Below, piece after piece: positions 23,401 through 33,952 of a DNA stretch of 64,000 nucleotides. Where the stretch lies: positions 1-64,000 of the forward strand of contig FJUW01000083.1 in NCBI GenBank assembly GCA_900074885.1, in the 5' to 3' direction. Numbering within the stretch: the stretch's first letter is position 1; each line of letters opens with the position of its first letter. The notes under the pieces are model-generated. The model ran no database searches and had not been told where the DNA came from. It saw only the letters and a program-made list of their open reading frames with translations. The translations under genes and the position numbers were made by a program. Source of the DNA: Rhynchosporium graminicola (lineage: Eukaryota > Ascomycota > Leotiomycetes > Helotiales > Ploettnerulaceae).

Positions 23401-25398
23401 GATACTTTAAGTCAAAATCAAGACGTTAAGGTTACTAGCGCTACTACTCCTGATACAGGTATCATAAGCTAAGACGAGGATTCCGAAGTCGAAATCGATA
23501 GTACGGAAGATGCCGAGTCTATAGTTAAGGACGAAGTTCTAGTACTAGAGGTCGATATTCCGGAGCAAATTACTATATAAAAGAAGCGTAGTAGGCCTCC
23601 TAGATCCAAGAACTATATACCAGAGTACGTCCCTAGAGCTATACGCTCTAGCTGTAATAATCCGACTCTAATTTCGATACCTAAGGTAACCCCGGAACCA
23701 AATAACAGCTACTCCTATACTATCTCTCTATTAGAAGAAGTACTAGAGAGTACTAGTTAGTATCGACTCGCCTTCTATATAACTTAAGAAGAGTCTCTAT
23801 TCTTAGATAATCCGACTACTTTAGATCAGGCTATAAAGAGAGCTAATTAGCCAGAATAAAAGAAGGCGATTATTAAGGAATACCGATCTCTTAAAGAGAA
23901 GTCGACTTAGAAGACTATAAGTCGCTCTAATATGCTAAAAGGGTGCAGAGTACTAAGTTCTCGTCTAGTTTTTAAGACTAAGAGAGATATAGATAGCAAA
24001 ATCGATAAATATAAGGTCAGATTTATAGTCTAAGGTTATACGTAACGTTTTAGTTACGATTACGATCAGATATATACCGGAGTCTATAAATCTTCTACTT
24101 AGAAGATAGGCTTAGTAGTTACGGCGGAGTACGACTTAGAAGTCGAATAGTTTGATATAGTAATAGTATTCTTATATAATAAAGCCGATACCTAGATATA
24201 TATCAAATTGCCGCTATTTTATAGATAATTTAGGCGTAGACTCACAGACGATAAATATATGCTCTTACTAAAGGCTCTATATAGTCTGAAGCAGTCTCCA
24301 CGTCTCTAGCAAGAGACCTTACGTAAGGAGTTCAGTATTATCGACTTTATACCTTTATAAACCGATAATTGCGTATATATTAACCGAGAAACTAGAATAA
24401 TTATTATTACTTATGTCGACGATTTTCTAGTTATCTTAAAGGCTGGAATAGCTCTTGAAGAGCTTAAGAAGAAGATTCTTACTATATTCGATATTCTACT
24501 AGCTAGACTAGCTAAATACTTCCTTAGTATCAGAATTATACGTGATAGAGAGAAGAAGACGATTTCTCTTTACTAAGATGCGTATATCGATAAGATATTA
24601 GATCGATTTAGAATGACTAACTATAAGAGCGCTAATACGCCCTTTACTACTAGTTCAGAGGTTTCTATAGTTAAATTCAAGGGAGTAGCTACTCTATAAG
24701 AAATCAAGCTATATCAATAGCTTTACAGTAGTTTATAGTACCTAGCTTATACTCGCTGGGATATACTATACTACTACTCTATACTATCATAATTTCTAAT
24801 AAATCTATTACCTTAATACCTTACGAGCGCTAAGAGAGTACTTACGTACCTATAAGGTATAAAGTACTACGCTACGACTTACAGAGGAGACGTTACCGAT
24901 AGAGAGAAGATGAAATTAAGAGGTCTCTGCGACTCTAATTAAGCCGGTAACCGAATCGACAGAATATCGCATACCGGAGTATATTTCTTCCTTATAGGAG
25001 GTGTTTTCTTAGCTATTTCAAAGCGACAGACTACTATAGCTCTTGCTTCTATAGAAGCAGAGTATATAGCTATATGCGCCTTTACTAGAGAAGCATCATA
25101 TATACGCTAAGTACTAAAGGAGCTAGGCTATAATAAGCCAGACTCTAGGAGTATAGAGATATAGTGCGATAATCAGGGAGCTTTATCTCTATCGGAGAAC
25201 CTTAAATTACACTAACGTACTAAGTATATCAATATTAAATTCCACTACCTTCGCTAGGAGGTCGCCAGAGGTTATTTAGACTCTTAGTATATACCCTCAA
25301 AAGAGAATATAGTAGACGGTTTCACTAAACTACTTAGCTTATAAGACCTTAAGGCCTTTATAGTAATACTAAATATAACTGTTTTATACCTAGAATAA
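20500..25398 (+). pseudogene. gag-pol of copia D: one frame, stop codons only
   Basis: About 1630 codons stay in the same frame (positions 1 mod 3) with TAA/TAG stops but no frameshift that I could detect. Domains: gag (about 20520-21900, Lys-rich at the end), protease with FDTGATEHISN at 22037, integrase zinc finger (HRRIYHASFNVV near 22455) and core (IDIVYLKPKG near 22645; YNGGKEYS near 22835), RT (about 23850-24650; DIVIVFLYNKAD near 24153, LYSLKQSPR near 24280, YVDDF at 24412) and RNase H (ASIEAEYIA near 25045, CDNQGAL near 25167). The start codon is not clear; the frame is closed upstream at about 20475. The C-terminal stop near 25396 may be natural. Confidence 0.88.
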
Positions 25399-25609
25399 GA
25401 GGTATAGATATTAATCGGGAAGGCAGACTATCTTAAAAGAATTACGGAACCTGGGGTTTATCTAGTTCACGTGATATCGAGGTATAGTTCTAGTCTCTAG
25501 GGGTATCACTATACGTACGCATACGATAGTATAATCGACTAATTACAGGAAATTAGATCACTCGTACTTATAGAAGTTACCGACTTTATAGTATCTCTAC
25601 AGAGGGGTG

Positions 25610-25787
25610 TATTGCGAGGATATAGGTCTTAGCATAGATCAGGTGACTATAGTCACGTGCATAGTCCGTGCGGATATTCCTAGATAATATCTTCTGTCGA
25701 CTCTCCATAGTAATTAGTACTGCAATACAACCAATATCATTCAACTACTCTATGCCTTACTCTGAAGATTAATATAACCTTATGATA
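25610..25787 (+). repeat. 3' LTR of D
   Basis: 178 bp, TATTGCGAGG to TTATGATA; differs from the 5' LTR mainly by transitions. TSD TTATT follows at 25788. Confidence 0.93.
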
Positions 25788-27950
25788 TTATTTTCTCTTT
25801 CTAAAACTAGCTAGTATATTACGTATTCCGAGTCTAAAAACCTGCAGAACTTTAAGTTTATATCGCAGTCTAGCTAAGTCGATATAGTTATTACTCTTAC
25901 TTTATTTTTCTTTTCTAAAGTAAGCTAGTTTACTATATAGTCTAGATCTAAAAACCTGCGGAACCTCGAGTTTATATTATTTTCCCTTAATATATCTTAT
26001 TTCTTCTATAATAAAGTATCCGGGATAATAGCTTCGGATCCCGGCTTATATACTAAAGTAAACTAGAATAATACTAAGGTCTTATATTAATATACTTAAC
26101 GCTCTAATAGCTATTACTTAGTTATAAAATACTTAAGGTTCTTATAGTCTATCTAAATTATAAAAGAGCTATATACTTTTAACTTAAGAGCCTAGAATTT
26201 CAAGTAAGTAATTACTACTAGTATCTCCTTATTATAGATATTATAATTAATTTCGGCTTTATTTAGCTTCTAAGTAAAGAAGCTTACTAGTTATTAGACT
26301 CTATTCTTTTCTTATAGGAGAGCGCCTCTTATTATAAATCTATTATAATTAGTCTCTAAGAACGTCTAAAGTCTCGGATCCTAGTATATAAGTACTAGAG
26401 TATTATAAAACTTCTCTATTAGAGCTTTAAATACTTTCTCTTCTAGTTTTCCCTAAGAGAATAAGTAACCCTTTCCTATTAACGCTATTAAGAGTATAGT
26501 TAGCTTTAAGTAGTTCGCTATAAATATTCAGTAGAAGTTTATAAATCCTAAGAAATATCATATTTCCTTCTAAGTCTTAGGTTACGCCTAGTTCTTAATT
26601 ACTACTACTTTTTCTAGATTAGGACTTATGCTTTTTCTATTAGTATATATAATAAATCTTAGATATTTAAGCTTCTTACGAGCGAACTTACTCTTTCCGG
26701 GATCTAAGTATAATCTACTATCCTAAAGCTTATAGAGAACAGTTCGTACCTTTTCGAAGTAGTCTTCTCTAGAGCTATTCGAGTAAATAATTATACTATC
26801 TATATAAGCTAAGGTAAAATTATCTAATTATTCTCTTAATAAACTATTAATATACTACTAGAAACTTACTAGAGCTCTTAATAATCTAAAAGAATATATA
26901 AGCTATTTAAAAGACCTAAATCTTATACGAAAAGCTATTTTATACTCGTAACCTAACGCTATACGTATCTAATGAAATACTAAAACTATATCTACTTTCG
27001 TAAGCTATTTAGTACCTATAAGGTTCTATAAGGTCTCTAGTATTAATAGTAAAAGGTACTAGTCTAGCTTTATAATAGCGTTTAGCGCTTAATAGTTATA
27101 GTAGAACCTTAGACCTCCCTCGGGTTTCTATATAAAAAGGATAGGAGCTACTACTTCTAAAGTACTAAGCTAGATATATCCTTTTTCTAAGAAGCTATTT
27201 AATAACTTTCTTAGCGCTAGTAATTTATCTTTAGATATACTATATAGCGGACCCTATAGTAAAGCAGCAGGGGACCTATCTAATTATTCGCGGATATTAA
27301 TTCGATAGTCGATACTTAGTCGATAGAGAGCTAGTTTCTCTATTTCTTACTTAGAAAAGAGTAGAGCTATATCTTAAATCTCTAAAGGGAGAATATTTTT
27401 AAGTTAATCTAAAATTAGCTCTTCTTTATCCTAAAGGGCTATCTTTATATCTTCTGATATTATAGCAGATACTAAGGTATAGTTACTATTATCTATATAT
27501 AAGTAGTAATTATATCTTTCTATTATCTATTTCTTTACTAAGCTATAATAGTACTATTGTTTTTTAAGCGTTATCCTAATCTTATTTCGCGCTTTCTACG
27601 GGTTCCCTAAGATTAATAGAAAAGCTAGTTTTAGTACTATATATATATAGACCCTTTAGCTGAACTCTGCGATTTTCATTTAGAACTCGATTACTCCTTT
27701 AGTTCTTAAGTTCCGTATAGCTTTTAAAGCGCTCTTTATCTCGCGGGTTCCGTAGCTTATATATATAAGACCGAGACTTTCTATAAGGTCTTTATTTATT
27801 ATAGTATAATACTAGTATCCTTTATTAATAAGAGTAAATATTCTAAACGTTTCTTAAAAGACTATATCTATATATATAAGGTTTCTATTTATAAGCTCTT
27901 TGAATTTACTCTATCCTTTTATTAATACTTTATCTACTCTTAGCTTCTAA
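25788..27950 (-). pseudogene. Element C, protease, RT and RNase H portion of pol
   Basis: The minus strand holds, from the right, a protease region with conserved GTREIKGAL-type sequence (about 27700-27800; clearer in C2), reverse transcriptase (about 27350-26700, with AYIDSIIIYS for the Y-x-D-D box near 26790-26820) and RNase H (about 26650-26100). It ends at the left in the connection segment (ILASFRKRK) where D entered. Stops are TAA/TAG. Confidence 0.75.
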
Positions 27951-27959
27951 CTTTAAGAG

Positions 27960-29200
27960 AGAGTTAGTCTTTTCCTAACTCTAAAAGAGCAGAGTCTAAT
28001 ATATTATTATTATCCTCTAGTAATAGTCCTATCGTATTAATTATAATAAGTTATACTACTAAGGCGTATAAGTAATTATAGATATAATACTTAGATACTT
28101 TATAGCGGAAATAGAGCTTTTTCTTATAGCGTCTCTCTTATTTAGCTATATTTACTTATTTAGCTTTTTATTTACTACTAGAATTATTATAAGCTCTGCT
28201 ATTCCTTTCTCGGTTTCTTACTATACGCGCTAGTATTATTACTATATCTCTATTAGTATTAACTTTAGCTTTTATAAGAGCCTTCTAAGGATATATATAA
28301 TCTGCTATATTTATCTTAGAGTCCTTATTCTTATTATTCTATCTCTTATTCGATACTTTAAACTAATCCGTCTCTTCGAGGTTAGTTATAATCTATTCTA
28401 CCTCCTTAGTAAATTCGTAGTAATCTATAGTCTTAGCTATAGAAGCTATATATATTCGGATAGGGTTTAAAAACATATTTTAAAGGTAACTTATCTTTAT
28501 ATTATCTTCTTAGCTCTCTCCTCTAGCGCTTAGTAGGAGTTCGTCGAATTCTAGCTAGTACTCGTACTAGAGCTATCCTATAGAGTACCTTATATTCATA
28601 AGCTATTCGAGGGCCTTAGCTCACTTATTACTATCTACGAATATTTTATCGAGCTGCGCGAAGAAAGCTTCGGGGTCTTTATTATCTATCGGGCTTTCCC
28701 TCTCCTAGAAGTATTATATATAAGCTCGTTCGCGCTATAGGAGAGTATTATAAATAGTATTCTAGTAATAGTTAGTAGAGAGAGATAGCTTTTAAGTAGA
28801 GCGTATATAATAAGAACTTCTTAGTCTTAAGAGATAATCTCGAAAGGTATCTATATATCTATCTTAAGTAAGCGATATCTATCTGCTAGAGCTCGATAGT
28901 TCTCTATTAGAGCTCGACCGAGACGCTATAAGAGACTTAATAAGAGTTTTTATTAGGGCACTCGAAGACGATAAGTCTCCGGTATTATTAGATCTAAGCG
29001 CTTATCTGAGTCTTTCGGCCTCTAACGCCTCTAGGGTAGTACGCGTATTTACTAGCTTAGTCTCTATTAGGAGCTAGCGCTTATATATCTCTTATATAAT
29101 ACGCTATAATTTATTATTAGAGTCCTTCTATTAAGAGCTTATATTCCCTGATAAATCTATTCCGGTATCTAGCGTAAAAGCTATAGGAATAAGTCGGCTT
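27960..29200 (-). pseudogene. gag of C, decayed
   Basis: The minus-strand frame matches the plus-strand gag of C2 at 62160-63310: a charged N-terminal part, a middle with DPEAFFAQLDKIF-like sequence and a zinc-knuckle remnant (RRYKKKLYFRY-type) near 28080-28140. It starts some 20-60 bp inside the right LTR after the likely primer binding site (minus strand TTAAGTTCGATTAAAATAAG). RIP stops are frequent. Confidence 0.75.
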
Positions 29201-29316
29201 ATTTTAATCGAACTTAATATTACAGGTAAGTAACGCGTACGCAGATAGTTAAGTATAGTATTTAAGAAGTTCGATATAAGAGAGAGTCAGGTTCTAGCCT
29301 AGCTCCGAAGGAAAAT

Positions 29317-29708
29317 TGTAACGACACAAGACTCAAGGCGGTATACAAGCAAGAATAAATAAGTAGGGAGGCCAAGAGCGATCTTATATAGTCTGGTACG
29401 AAGGAAACAGAAAGATGCAGAGCTCTGAAGGAGTCTGCACCTTCTATATATATAAGGAGGGTATGCCTAAGGCACCGATACTGGCCCGTATCTGCCACGT
29501 ATACTATGCGCCGACATAAGACTCAAGGCGGTATACAAGTAAGAATAAATAAGTAGGGAGGCTAAGAGCGATCTTATATAGTCTAGTACGAAGGAAACAG
29601 AAAGATGCAGAGCTCTGAAGGAGTCTATACCTTCTATATATATAAGGAGGGTATGCCTAAGGCACTGATACTAGCCCGTATCTGCTACGTATACTATACG
29701 CCGTTATA
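29317..29708 (-). repeat. Tandem LTRs at the 3' end of E1
   Basis: First copy 29317-29513 lacks the last 5 bp, second copy 29514-29708 lacks the first 7 bp; the join reads GCGCCG-ACATAAG. A simple head-to-tail LTR junction would contain CGTTACATGTAACG, a palindrome; exactly 12 bp have been lost from it. An open frame across this region (29262-29498, minus) is LTR sequence and recurs in the other copies. Confidence 0.85.
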
Positions 29709-30761
29709 TTACCCCCTTCTAAGATAAAGGCTCGCCCTCGAGCCTTAAAGAATCGAAGTAACTAAGGAAATAAAGTAAGTATAAAACGCAGTTAAATATC
29801 AAGATAACCTTCTAAATTTCTATTAAACCGAAACCGTAGATACTAATTCAGTACTAAGATTATCTCTTCTGCAGAGGGAAACATAATCTCCGAGAGATAC
29901 CGTGGTTCTAAGTAACCTCTTATAAGGCTAGAAGTAGAGCTCCAGACTAGCGCTTTACAGGCACGCGTAGTCGGGTATCAGTCTGAATTAACTTCCAGTC
30001 GGTCCGGAGGTCTATAAATTATTAATTAAAGAGCGTTCAAGGGTAGGTTCTATCGGTAATTATAATACCGAGTTTTACTGAATAAGCGAGACTAAGCGAG
30101 TGATTGAAACACTTAAAGGTTACGAAAGAAACGAAAGTCTAAATCGAATTCTAAAGAAGCTAAAAGATTAAGGAGAGTTAGATATCTTCGTTAAGTAGAT
30201 ATAGAAAGTATTAAATTAAAGGTTCTAGTAGAAGGAGGTCGATTCTACTAAGGGGGATAAATTATACCGGGGTATAAGGGTTACGAGTCGGATTCCGGTA
30301 ATTTCCGCTAGAGTAATAAGCTACTTCGTCCTAGCCTAAAAGTAAGGTTTTTCGCTATTAGAGCTACTTTCGGAAGGTTAAAGTCAGGTAAAGGGATAAT
30401 AAATATTAGGGCCTATAGGGAAGTTTCTACTTAAAATTCGTCTGCTATTTTACTTCGTACGTACGAAAGAACGAGTTTCGAAGTATCCGAGAGTGACTTC
30501 GTAGTAATACTAGTGCTTCTGAGGCTAAATTACGTTCAAATTCCTAGCTATCTAAGAGATCTCTAGAATCTTAGCTCTTTTGAAAACTTAACTATCGAAT
30601 TCGTAATTAATAGTACTAACTATTTCTATATAATTCTGAAAATCTAAAGTAAGTAGAGATAACTTAGCGAAAAGCTCCTTAGTAATTATATATACGAATC
30701 GAGTTTTCTAAGTAAGATATTATTTAATACTATCCTTAGTAGTCTTAATCTTTCTATTTAA
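29709..30761 (-). other. Non-coding interior of E1
   Basis: I see no reading frame related to gag or pol on either strand. The 200 bp beside the right LTR resembles the leader of P up to about the gag ATG of P (AGCTATC-GAGAGATCTCTAG words), where E1 has CTAG in place of the ATG. The rest has no match elsewhere in the window except E2. Confidence 0.6.
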
Positions 30762-30963
30762 TATAACGATATAAGACTTAAGGCGATATATAAGTAAGAA
30801 TAAATAAGTAGGGAAGCTAAGAGCGATCTTATATAGTCTAGTACGAAGGAAACAGAAAGATGTAGAGCTCTAAAGGAGTCTACACTTTCTATATATATAA
30901 GGAGAGTATGCCTAAGGCACCGATACTGGCCCGTATCTGCTACGTATACCATGCGCCGTCACA
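30762..30963 (-). repeat. 5' LTR of E1
   Basis: 202 bp, plus-strand reading TATAACGATATAAG to CGCCGTCACA. Matches 29317-29708 copies and the three LTR parts of E2. Confidence 0.9.
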
Positions 30964-31037
30964 AAAATATGCAGGTGCCGCTAGGCTTAGTAAGCACAGG
31001 TATCGGCGGTGCTTAATCCTGGGGCTCGCCCCTTATA

Positions 31038-33770
31038 AAGGTACTATAATAAATATATTTTTTTAACGCGTTAAAAGCTTCTCTTTCTATAGTACTCTAT
31101 CTGAAAATAGAAATAAGTTACTCTTTCTTCTTACTACTTATTAAACTTATTAGAAGTTAAGTAATCGCTAAGAACTTTATAATAAATCGCTAATAGAAGT
31201 TTATAAAACTAATAAAGACTTATATATTTCTAATACTTTTAAGCTCTAGCTATTCCCTAATAATATCTATCTGGCTTATATCTATTTAAATACTAGCTAA
31301 AGAGATAATATATCTTATAAACTTTATACTTTTAGTATTAAAAGAGTACTTTAATAACTTAATAAAGAGGTTTATATACTAAAGTCTCTCTAGTACTTAG
31401 TAAATATATTATTTATATTATAATAAGTCTATAGAGTAGATTAGGATATTATTAAGATATATAATATAAGTAATATCTATAAGTCCCGTTAGCGTATTAT
31501 TAATAAATACTTAGAAAGTCGCTAGTATATTTAATAGTCTAAATAGTATAACTTAATACTTATAATACTTATATTAGATACGAAATATAGTCTTCTATTT
31601 ATTACCCTAGCGAATTCGGATATAATAGTAGGCGTTTTATAAGTCTAGTTTAGTAAATACTCTAGTATTCCGGAGCTTATCTAGCGTTTTACTAATTAAT
31701 AGTAAAAGGTACTAATCCTTAATTATAATTTTATTTAGAGCTTAGTAGTCGATATATAATTAAAAGCTATTATCTTTCTTAAGTATAAAGAGAATAGATA
31801 TACTTATAGGATTCTTAATCTTCTTTATTTAACTTTTTACTTCTAATAAGTTAAAGTATTCCCAGAGAACCTCTAGTTCTTTCTTAGAGAGGTTATAGAT
31901 TAGAGAATAAGGTATCTTTAATCCTAGTTCTAACTCGATAGAATATTAATAGCCCTTTAATAGAGGTAGCTCGCTTCCTTTCTCCTTAGAGAATACGTCC
32001 TCGAAGTCATTATATACGAAGGGAATAGTAAGCGTATCGCTAGTATCTATCTAGCGTATTATACGCAAGTTAAGTATTATAGCATATATAGGAGATTTCT
32101 GTTTATTAATAAGAGTTATAAAAGCTCGAGGTGCTATAATATTAAAGTTATCTAAATCTTTTAATATATAAGAAAATCTTTACTACTTATTCTTAAAGCT
32201 TATCTAAGGATTTATATCCTCTAACTATAGCTATCTTAATATTAAGTCTATACTTAGTATATTAATAACTCTTAGCTAAAGAGTATCGACTCTAATCTAT
32301 CTAATCGAATCGGCTATCTCTACTTAAGTAATTATAATACTAAAGATAATACTTTTATTCTATAAAAGTATCTAGAAAGTCCTTAGTCTTTCGCTAGTAA
32401 TTTTAAGCTTATATTCTTTAGTAATTAGTCTTAATATAAACTTATCTTCTACTCTATTATTAATAAGAGTAGTTATTAATTTCTACTTATCTTAAGATAG
32501 AATCTTTATTTAGATTTCTATCTTATTATCTAGTAAACCTAGCTCGGATATAGAAGATATTACGAATTATAGCTTTCCTTAGCGTTTATCTTTAGTATTA
32601 CTAGTATTTAATTTTAGATAGTTTAAAGAGATATATCTATATTTATTATAAGAGTAATATTAAACTTTAGAGATATCTTATCTTATTAGCTAATCCCTAA
32701 TAAGTATACTATTTAGATCTCTTCTCTTTTCTTATCTTTATTAGCTCTTATTTTATTAATTATTAGTTTTTCGTTAGTATTTATACGAGTTATCCTTCTT
32801 TATATTTAACTTCTTATATTTCTACTCTTTAGGTTCTCTTTATCTTTTATTACTATTAGTACTCTTAGATAAGATATAAGTCTCTTAAAGAGTAATAGTA
32901 GAAATAACTTAGTCTTAAGTCTAAAGTCTATTAGCTTAACTATTCTTAATAATTTTCTAGCGAATCTCTAGACAGATCTTATTAAATAAGATATCTTATA
33001 ATTAATACTTAGTAAAAAGTTTAAGTTATTCTTCTTTCTTTTCTAAGTAATGAATAAACTCTCTAATTAGTTAACTTAGCTTTTAGCGAGCGTTCTTATA
33101 AGCTTATAAGTTAGCTACCTTTCGTAAGATAAGAAGTAGCTAGAGATTCGCTAGAAACTCTTTATAACTTTCCTAGGTTATCTTATAAAAAGTATCTAAA
33201 GTATACTTCTTAAACCTTTCTTAAGCGTTCGCTAGTTCCTTATAGAGTAATATTATTACTTATTTAATCTTAACGAGATTAGTTAGGTACTCTTTAATAT
33301 TATAGTCGAAGACTTAGTTATAAGCTTATAAGTACTTAGTAAGCTCTCTTTAGCTCTTACTCTTATATTCTAGTAGAATTATATATTTATCTTTATTCTA
33401 GCGAGGAATTAGCGATTCTTTAGAAGCTACTAATCGACTAGTATCTCTCTTTATACTTAAAGTAAGGTCTTCGGATATATAAGCTTAATAGAGTTATACT
33501 CTTATAGTAGCTTCCGAAGGGTATTAAGTAAGGTCTTTACTAAATATTCGTTAGTACTTAATTATAAAGTTATCTAAGATATTACTCTATTTCTTTAGCG
33601 ATTAGAGTTTTTCTTATAGAACTAAAAGGTTATCTACTAATATATCGCTAAGTATTATCTAGGCCTTAATAGAGTTATCTTAGAGTATAAGTCGGGTTAA
33701 TATAGTAGAAGATTCTCTGCTTTAAGCTATTATAATTATTTAAGCTAATATTAAGTAAAAGTAATTAGAA
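31038..33770 (-). pseudogene. Element A, gag, protease and RT
   Basis: On the minus strand from the right: gag (about 33750-32850, Lys/Glu-rich helices, e.g. EYLTNLVKIK and KELANA), a weak zinc-knuckle remnant near 32780, protease (about 32560-32350, LGLLDNKIEI for the D-S/T-G motif) and RT (about 32000-31100) with YLNNILIYS for YLDD-ILIYS near 31430-31460 and EREAFNALKKYI close to the C insertion. The reading crosses to 17082 without loss: the block -YFDLLKLRKLE-NTS is split by element C. TAA/TAG stops throughout. Confidence 0.8.
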
Positions 33771-33952
33771 TATAATAATTACTTAGTATACTAAAGTAAA
33801 TAAGTATAATAGAATAAAAGAGTAGTCGCTAGAGGTTCGCTAGTAATAATCTAGTTAATATAGAAACTAATTACTAAAGAGAGAAAGTTCTTTCTTCCTC
33901 TCTAATTCTGAAATATAGAAGTAGAAAGCACTAGGCGTATAGATCTATTATA
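33771..33952 (-). repeat. Probable 5' LTR of element A
   Basis: No second copy is in the window, so this is inferred. The pol reading of F (minus strand, ITPKLKVLV) ends at about 33953, and the next minus-strand bases TATAATAGATC could be a mutated TGTAATAGATC LTR start. The inner end near 33771 is a guess from a TATTATA word before gag. The stretch holds no coding frame. Confidence 0.35.

Larger units (their letters stand above)
20223..25787 (+). mobile_element. Element D: full-length Ty1/copia retrotransposon
   Basis: Two 178-bp LTRs (20223-20400 and 25610-25787) and the TSD TTATT (20218-20222 and 25788-25792) bound a 5565-bp element. The 5' LTR is followed by GGTTATAAGCCCC (same as in B); the 3' LTR is preceded by the purine-rich ACAGAGGGGTG. 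One long frame encodes gag-pol. It is the same family as G (38007-59412) but clearly less mutated, so it moved or was copied later. It lies in the pol gene of C. Confidence 0.94.
29317..30963 (-). mobile_element. E1: non-autonomous small LTR retrotransposon
   Basis: A 1647-bp element with TSD AAAAT (29312-29316 and 30964-30968). It has a 202-bp LTR at the right (30762-30963), two LTR copies in tandem at the left (29317-29513 and 29514-29708) and a 1053-bp non-coding interior. On the minus strand a polypurine tract AGAAGGGGGTAA stands beside the left LTR, and TTAAATAGAAAGATTAAG, probably the primer binding site, follows the right LTR. The corresponding site in P is nearly the same (TTAAATAAAAAGATTAAG), and the LTR outer ends also agree with P, so P-type elements are the likely source of its enzymes. 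Confidence 0.88.
17083..31037 (-). mobile_element. Element C: gypsy retrotransposon with nested copia D and non-autonomous E1
   Basis: LTRs of 168 bp lie at 17083-17250 and at 29218-31037 (the second split by E1; 99 + 69 bp). The flanks share AAGG (17079-17082 and 31038-31041), a 4-bp TSD, and the pol reading of A is continuous across the site. The element reads leftwards: PPT (AGAGAGAGGAGAGGAGTAA, minus strand) beside the left LTR, gag at the right. Without D and E1 it is about 6.7 kb. Family member C2 starts at 61981. Heavy RIP. Confidence 0.9.
29218..31037 (-). repeat. 5' LTR of C, split by E1
   Basis: The LTR parts are 29218-29316 and 30969-31037 (99 + 69 = 168 bp). The interruption carries the 5-bp TSD AAAAT on both sides; the intact LTRs read AAAAC-ATG here, so the target was already mutated (or mutated after). 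Confidence 0.9.

Noticed and set aside
29262..29498. Open frame of 78 codons on the minus strand, with relatives at 30758-30952 and 41780-41965
   Set aside because: All three lie in LTRs of the E family (the first continues into the C LTR). The similarity is that of the LTR DNA; the frame is cut differently in each copy and has no start context or domain.
17083..31037. C as two unrelated solo LTRs
   Set aside because: The sequence between them, after removal of D and E1, reads as one gypsy gag-pol in the right order with PPT and primer site at the expected ends, and both flanks join in the RT of A.
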